Shown here: positions 57,931 through 64,000 of the stretch, one piece after another
How the letters are laid out: every line of letters starts with the position of its first letter
Numbering within the stretch: position 1 is the stretch's first letter
DNA from: Bryoerythrophyllum caledonicum
Lineage: Eukaryota; Streptophyta; Bryopsida; Pottiales; Pottiaceae
Direction: 5' to 3'
Assembly (NCBI GenBank): GCA_963971425.1
Contig: OZ020518.1
Coordinates: 8,225,989 to 8,289,988, forward strand
Length of the DNA: 64,000 nucleotides
Notes under the pieces: model-generated
Databases searched by the model: none
Told to the model about the DNA's origin: nothing
What the model saw: only the letters and a program-made list of their open reading frames with translations
Position numbers and translations under genes: made by a program

Positions 57931-58375
57931 AAAAATAATTGATTCAATAGAGAGTGTCCAAACCCAACGGATGCATACAATAGAAGTTGTCATGGAGTTT
58001 AACCTCTGCCATTTTGGCCGAATATAGTAACCTTCTCGTGGAGGTTTGTCTTACCGATTGCCACATGAAACATTAGAGCATCCCCACCCCTCGGCAGACC
58101 CGACGGACTACGAGGGGTCTTCATGCAAAGCAAGGGCATACTATATATATCTCATTTTGCAAATGCACCCAAGCAAGGGCATTGAGAGGGTAGCGGGCTG
58201 GAGTTGGCCACTAGGTTCTAGGCTATTGGTTTGTTTTTAAAAAAAAATCTTTACCTAATTTGGTCTGTCACTGTTGTTGTCGACGTCAATCAGGAGAGCT
58301 ATCAGGAGAGTTTTGATGTTGATGAGGAGGTTCACAGCTGTTGTCACCGGTCTGCGGTGGGGTTTGTTGGGGTGA
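57931..58375. other. Intergenic, nothing recognised
   Basis: No coding or repeat feature supported. Confidence 0.4.
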
Positions 58376-58694
58376 AGGCCCGTTCGCACTAGGCGGAAGA
58401 ACTCATGTTCACCGCAAGTGCTACAAGAATCTGCTTTAGAAGGGTAAATGTAAAAAATCATTCAAAAAATTAATGAACTAAAATCCAAAAGTGAATAGTT
58501 CTTGCGGCCACTTGAATAGTACTTACTAACGCAAAATAATGGCTCATCTTGGTTTGCGTGCGGCAACCGCATGCAATAGTGACTTGAGTTGGTATGAGAC
58601 AAGAGTCTACAGTGTTTTTGAATAAGAAAATGTTTTCTCAAATTACCCTAACGCGGAATGCAAGTCCACCGCAAGTGCTAGTGCGAACGGGCCT
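58376..58694. mobile_element. 319-bp MITE with AGGCCCGTTCGCACTAG ends
   Basis: The left end AGGCCCGTTCGCACTAG and the right end CTAGTGCGAACGGGCCT are perfect complements (17 bases), and CCGCAAGTGCTA recurs near both ends. TGA on each side (58373-58375 and 58695-58697) is a three-base target duplication, compatible with PIF/Harbinger or CACTA types. No transposase. Confidence 0.85.
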
Positions 58695-58697
58695 TGA

Positions 58698-59950
58698 CAC
58701 TGACGCGTACTAATGTTATCCCGGTCCCATCCTGACTGGACATGGGTAGGGATTTGAGATGCTCTTATAGCATTGTTATGGTTGGGTTTTTAACTTAGTT
58801 GTTTGGTGGATGAGATACATTTGCTATCTTAGGCAAATGAATATTGAAAGGGGTGTTTCACAGCCCGACCAAGAATCGAACTTCATCAGAGGCCAAATTA
58901 TGCTAAGAAGTCAAGTCCTGAAGTTGAAAAAAACATCAAAACTTATAGTTGTGGAGTTTGAATTCTTGTAGTGTGAAGCCCGAAGGGCCAAGTTTAGGGG
59001 CCGTGACCCATATCGTTTGTCAAATCTGAAGTCAAATTTTATCTTTAAAGGTCTCCATTTTTCAAGATTTTCTTCTTTCACTAAATTCTCTAGTCATGGA
59101 GCCTAGAAGAGTACAAATTTTTTTGACCAAAGCCATCAAGAAATTGGCCAATGAGCACATTTCTAAAAAAAACTCTAGTATGAGCACCAATACTGTAATT
59201 GTTATAAAACACCAAAAAGTGAGATTTCTTTCACAGAAGGAGAATAGGTTGGAAAGTTGTCAATACAAGATATACCCATTGAGCAGTATCGAAGAGACTA
59301 TAGTTTTAAATGCTAAACAAGCATGCTTAATGCACACTTTGTAGGGAAAGGGAGGGCTTGGGAAGCAAAGAAAAAGGTATAGTTAGATAATTTAGATTAA
59401 AAACACTAGCTAAAAATATCAAAATATAGGTAAAAATCCAAGTAGAAACATTTAGATAAACTTTCCAAGAAAAGACTTAGGTAAAAAATTAGGTATCACA
59501 AGATAGCCATTTCAATCTAACGGCTAAGATTCTATCAAAACTTTCACTATTTAAATAAAAGCAAGTTTGGCACCTCAACAAGAGTTTGGATTGTTATTAT
59601 CATTTGACTCAAACTTTCCTCAAGAGACCAAACTCTTGTCCCAAAAACTCTCAAATTGTGTTGCCATGTAGGCATTTTAGGCGTGGTCGACCCTTGGCAC
59701 TTGGTCCCTAGTGTGGAGCCTTAAGGGCCGAGTTTGAGTTTTAGACCAATCAAATTGTTAGAATTTCTCAGCATCTCGACCTTGGGTCCTAGTGGGTAAG
59801 GCCTCCAAGTTACTTAGTCAAACAAACCTTCTTTTAAATGTTTCTTTTAGTATCGTCATAGAGGGTATTAAGGTGGTAGCTCCTGCACCGGCAGTGATGA
59901 CAGCAAGGGGGTCAACCTTCTAGCAAAGTGCTACAATATCATCAATAAAT
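58698..59950. other. Intergenic repeats, no gene recognised
   Basis: Phrases such as GTGTGAAGCCCGAAGGGCCA (about 58971) and CTAGTGTGGAGCCTTAAGGG (about 59709) hint at a decayed inverted-repeat element related to the one at 36031, but the pairing is too weak to call. Confidence 0.35.
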
Positions 59951-59959
59951 GGTTGGTAT

Positions 59960-60660
59960 TTATCTATTTTTGTTCAATTGCTTCCGGCAAAAATCTATCA
60001 TTACAATACTTGAATTTGATAAATTGGATAGTAAGGTTAGGACGTATTTGGTTTGGTGGAGGTTCTGTATATGGTTACAGTCCTTTGACGCATAATATGT
60101 CTGGTTTTAATCTGGCATTGCAATGGCATATTCGAGTTTCACATGTGCATGGAAGTAGCCATGGGGGAACCGTGTTTTCTTGTGGATTGTTGTTGAAGGT
60201 TCCAACGTTCATGAAAAGAATGCAACGTGATTTTTTTGAAGAAACAAGTAGTTTTTGGATTTCTTACATTATTTTATTGTGCCTTTTGACAATTAGTGAG
60301 AATATGTGGTGGTTTTGGCATTTAAGTAATACGTGTATCCATGTGTCCCACTCCGTGGAGGTGCAAATTGGACATGTTATGGATAGTAATCATTCTATTC
60401 CAAAGAAGAGTTGTCTGCGCGCGTTGCCCATGTATTGTCCAGTACAAAATTTAATAGGACATGTTTTTTGTGAGTTTGTAATTATGAGATTTTGCCAAAA
60501 GTTTGTGGAGAGTTCGTTGTCGATGTTGTTGTTACCGGTCCATTTGTATATGTTAGGAAATCTTTCGGAGATTAAATCGAGGTTGTTGAGGAGATCTTGT
60601 TTTTTGAGGTATTTATCCAAAAATCTAATGGGGCCTTTGTCCGGGGTGTCTTCCATTGAT
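59960..60660 (-). pseudogene. Non-LTR reverse-transcriptase-like C-terminal fragment
   Basis: Minus-strand reading gives RFLDKYLKKQDLLNNLDLIS, LFFGIE, then after a stop ITCPICTSTEWDTWIHVLLK with LIVKRHNK, SRCILFMNVGTFNNNPQENT and VPPWLLPCTCETRICHCNAR. The C-x-x-C ... E-x-x-x-x-x-H-x-x-x-x-C block is zf-RVT-like, and the rest resembles reverse-transcriptase-domain proteins common in plant genomes. Several in-frame stops show it is dead. A 238-codon plus-strand frame over the same bases is its shadow. Confidence 0.6.
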
Positions 60661-60663
60661 GGC

Positions 60664-60894
60664 TGTTAAGATACATTGGGATAGACGCCCATTAGTTAAC
60701 TCGAGGATTTACTGTTAGGTAAACTACGGTATCAGTACTAGTTGATCTTGACATCAATACTAAACTATCTACAGTTAAGGTTTAGTGGCGACTCCACCTC
60801 GGAGGACGGAATCCCGCCCTTTAACGGGCACGTGTACTCCTCTAACTATATCTGAACCCCTCTTCCACAGTGGCGCTAGTTCATTCCTTCAACA
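60664..60894 (+). repeat. Probable 5' LTR of the copia-type fossil
   Basis: It begins TGTTAAGATACATTGGGATA and ends GTTCATTCCTTCA. Directly after comes ACACGTTATCAACACAAG, resembling the primer-binding stretch of many plant copia elements. The matching 3' LTR would be beyond the window, so the limits are tentative. Confidence 0.45.
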
Positions 60895-61124
60895 CGTTAT
60901 CAACACAAGCCTCTTTTCAGCTCAATTTTTTTTACTCACTCCATGTCTAACCTCTGACAGTCTCCACACAAACGTCTCATAGTCAGATATATACATTTTT
61001 TTTCCAATCTACATGATCTCTGGTTTCACTGCCGCACGATTTTATTTTTTGATGCGTTTACTGTTCACAGCCACAACTTTTGAGAGTAGGACACTATTCA
61101 ATCACGACAGGACCATGTCAACTT

Positions 61125-61190
61125 ACTGTAGCACGTAGACAGAGATGCACACACACCGATAGACACGTAGACAGAGATGCACACACCAAA
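61125..61190. repeat. Short tandem duplication in the copia leader
   Basis: The phrase GTAGACAGAGATGCACACAC occurs twice about 34 bases apart (about 61135 and 61169). Confidence 0.7.
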
Positions 61191-64000
61191 AGACACGGAA
61201 AGGATAGTTATGGCCACACACGCACGCGCACGAGAGACGCGCACGCAACCATTGCTTTTTGACCCACTCGAACCTCATGGATCAAACTATCTCGAGTGGC
61301 ACAATGACATCAAGGCATATATGTGCGCGGAGGAGCTGGACGGAGCTCTGGACCCCAACATTGCGATCGACCTCCCACCACCTTATCGATGGCAAGCGAT
61401 ACTAATCCTCCGCCGACACCTAGACCTATCGCTACGGCATCAGTACATTCAAGTGGACGAGCCAGTGGACATGTGGAGCCAACTTCGGGCACGCTTCCAC
61501 CACGAGACCACCATTTTTCTCCCCTAGGCTCGGAGCGACTGGATAAACTTAAGAGTGCTGGACCATCCAGACTTCTTGTCGTTCAACGCCGAGCTTCATC
61601 GAATCACCGTACGGCTCAAGCTCTGCGGCGACAAGGTCACCTACACCAAATTGATTGATAAGACCCTCTCAACTTTTCTTCCTGCTTGTGCTATTCTTGC
61701 ACAACAATATAGAAACATGAAGTTCGAAAAACACTCGCAATTAATGTCGTATTTTCTCTTGAACGAGAAACAATAGCAGTTACTACTAAAGAATGCTGAG
61801 TCCAGACGACCAAGAGAGACGCATGCGACCGAAGCACCTCGATCAGGCAAACACGATGATGCTGATTCGCCAGGCGCAACCCAAGACAAGGCACAACCGC
61901 GCGAAACCCACAACACGGAGGCGTCTAAGCAAAGATAGAAGGGAGACAGAGGTAAGTCCTCTCCTCGCTTCGAGAGGCACACTCAGAAACTTAAAACAGA
62001 CAAGTCTAGCTCATCTAGTAAGAAGAGCGTAAAGGGGTCATGTCATAAATGTGGTTGTAAGAGACACTACGCAAAAGAAAGTAGGACCCCTACATACTTC
62101 ATAGAGTTGTATAAAGAACTCGAGAAGTTGAAGAGCGAGAAGAGGGAAACGCACACCTGCGATGCATCGTCCTTCACATAATTAGATCTGGAAAAATTAC
62201 ATGACTGTGAATGAGCGGCAGACAACCAAGGTTAAAATTGCCTTGCTTGACAGCACCTCCACTCACACAATTCTCCAGATTCTGAATTCCTTTGAGTTTA
62301 AGACTTAGAATGAACCCTGGCAATCATGTGACATAGTCACCATTGCTGGAAGTCAAAACTTTCGGTTTCGAGAGGGCCGGACAACGATAATATTGCCTGG
62401 AGGATTCTCCGTCAGATGTGAAAGGGCTATGTATGCCCCTACTGTCCCCCGCAGCCTGATCAACTACAAGGATATAGAGGCAAATAACATCCACATCTCC
62501 ACCGTGGTGGAGAAAGATGAAGAGATGTTAGAACTCAAGCAAGGGCTGAAGATCCTTGCTACCGCTCACGCGGGAGTCAACGATCTATATGAACTCCCGA
62601 TAATGGGGAGAAGCCACGTCTTAAGACGAGATGATGATGAACCAGGCAGACCCGCCCGAGCAGACAAGCTCACCGCAAGGGACTGCAGCCTAGGTGCAAA
62701 AGGAACGTCGTTCTTTACAGCATCATTCAAGGCAGACCTATGGCATAAACGCCTGGGCCATCCAAGAACCACGATGTTCAGACGGATGCTGCCAACGCTG
62801 ATGGGGCACAACATGTGCTTGAGCAAGGCGGAGAAGGTCGCCGAATGCACCGCCTATATTCAGAGAAAGCTGATCAGGCGTCCTTCCTGATGGAAGCTAC
62901 GGACGGAGCTCCCGGGAGCACTCTACCGACTCCAAGGAGACGTGTGCGGCCCAATCAACCCGTCATCAGGTCAGTTCCGATACTTCCTGGTCTTGGTTGA
63001 TGCTTTGAGGAGGCACGTGGAAGTATCCCTATCAACCACGAGGAACATGGTGTTCCCGAAACTCTTAGCTATGCTCCTGAGATTTAGAAATCATTTCCCT
63101 GATTTTTCCATTCGCTTCTTAAGAATGGACAATGCGCAAGAATTTAGATCTCATGCGTTTGAGGACTACTGTGTAGCTTTAGGAATTGAACTAACGTATT
63201 TAGTTCCCTACGAGCATTCCCAGAATAGGTTAGCCGAGGCTTTTATAAAGAAAATACAATTAGTTACAAGGCCTCTATTCCTACAGTCTAAGCTGCCACC
63301 CACCATGTGGGGACCAGTTGTACTCCATGCGACAATGCTTCTAAGGCTACGCCCTACGTTGCTAAACAGTCAATCACCCCTAGATCTGATGTTGGGTAGA
63401 ACCCCAAACGTTGCCCACTTGCGCGCGTTTGGGTGCCAGGGAAAACAAAATCCCTATTCTAGAACCACAGCAGAAAACAATATCAGCCTATAGGAAGCAA
63501 GCCATATACCTAGGCTATGACTCCCCTAGCATTATCAGATACGTATTTTCGGACTCGGACGAGACACACAAGGCTTGCTTTGAGAACTGCAGTTTGTAGA
63601 AACCGTCTTCCCTAATATAATTAAGTCAGATCACTCCACCGAACTAAACCTCAGAGCTCCAAAAACCCTCACGATGAACCTAGGCCCGAGAACAACCTTA
63701 GCCGACACTGAAGTCAAGAAAACCCTAGACATCCGGGTACTCGCGGATAAAATCCCAGACGGCCTAAGTACGGGCCCAAGGATCATTAGAAATCCCCTAT
63801 CCGGGACTGGAAATCAACTGGTTCCACCTCCAACGAAAAAGAAGAAGCCGCAGGCTATACCCTCAACCTCAAAACCTAGTCGCACTAAACCTGCGACACT
63901 ACACACCGACTGTATGGATAGAGAGTTCACATGAGGGATTCTGCCCGTTGAACCAGAAACTCGAGGAGGAGCACCAGTAGCCACGTTCATTTCACAGCTA

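Larger units (their letters stand above)
60664..64000 (+). mobile_element. Ty1/copia-type LTR retrotransposon fossil, cut off by the window end
   Basis: Parts in plus-strand order are as follows. A gag region (about 61.2-61.8 kb) has NYLEWHNDIKAYM and a CCHC knuckle (CHKCGCKRHYAKE, about 62.04 kb). A protease region follows at about 62.2-62.4 kb. The gag-pre-integrase block DLWHKRLGHPRTTMF is at about 62.74 kb. The integrase core (about 62.9-63.4 kb) carries LEYAF-like family landmarks such as FRYFLVLVDALRRHVEV and YEHSQNRLAEAF. Integrase lying before reverse transcriptase, which is not reached here, defines copia. The copy is broken at several places and is a fossil; about 3.3 kb is visible. 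Confidence 0.85.

Noticed and set aside
58960-59730. Possible second Tourist-like element
   Set aside because: The supposed ends match over only short interrupted stretches and no target duplication could be found.
59953-60669. 238-codon plus-strand open frame
   Set aside because: The opposite strand over the same bases carries recognisable reverse-transcriptase-like motifs, and the plus-strand protein shows no family resemblance. It is a shadow frame.

Overview
The window reads as nuclear DNA of a land plant. It has GT-AG introns, a plant GH17 glucanase carrying an X8/CBM43 module, a plant-type glutaminyl cyclotransferase and a plant NT-C2 family protein, set in AT-rich DNA full of transposons. 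The mixture of element families (a Ty3 element whose integrase region is followed by a PHD finger, abundant small TTAA-flanked inverted-repeat elements) and the short introns make me favour a seedless plant such as a bryophyte. That placement is inference, not proof.

Layout. 1-6420: remnant of a large En/Spm (Ptta)-like DNA transposon with arrays of TGACT-type subterminal repeats and decayed transposase-associated exons. 6.4-8.2 kb: two decayed SWIM zinc-finger gene fragments. 8.2-12.1 kb: AT-rich DNA with two small MITEs. 13.0-16.4 kb (-): a secreted GH17 beta-1,3-glucanase in four exons. 17453-17524 (+): tRNA-Pro(UGG). 18.5-19.4 kb: dispersed repeats and a 3 x 60 bp tandem array. 20.9-24.3 kb (-): an 11-exon glutaminyl-peptide cyclotransferase. 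25.8-28.6 kb (-): a 4-exon NT-C2 (EEIG1/EHBP1-type) protein. 29.7-30.3 kb: a 5 x 113 bp tandem array. From 30.3 kb to the end the DNA is almost all repeats: MITEs, SINEs, LINE pieces, a broken Ty3-type fossil (about 39.0-46.1 kb, minus strand) and the 5' part of a broken Ty1/copia-type fossil (60.7 kb to the window end).

The three intact genes lie on the minus strand, and each was resolved to exon level with consistent reading phase throughout: 527, 343 and 751 codons. They do not form a known pathway. One acts in the cell wall, one in the secretory system, and one is probably a membrane- or cytoskeleton-associated regulatory protein of unknown function.

Most worth a second look: (i) a possible papain-like Cys-His-Asp triad in the C-terminal half of the NT-C2 protein; (ii) a tRNA-headed SINE family with clear target-site duplications, whose head resembles the tRNA-Pro gene in this same window; (iii) a family of TTAA-flanked, piggyBac-like inverted-repeat elements concentrated at 48.7-57.8 kb; (iv) several nested insertions that give relative ages. 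Exon models were drawn by eye from splice sites and family motifs. Element family names rest on motif recognition without database searches.
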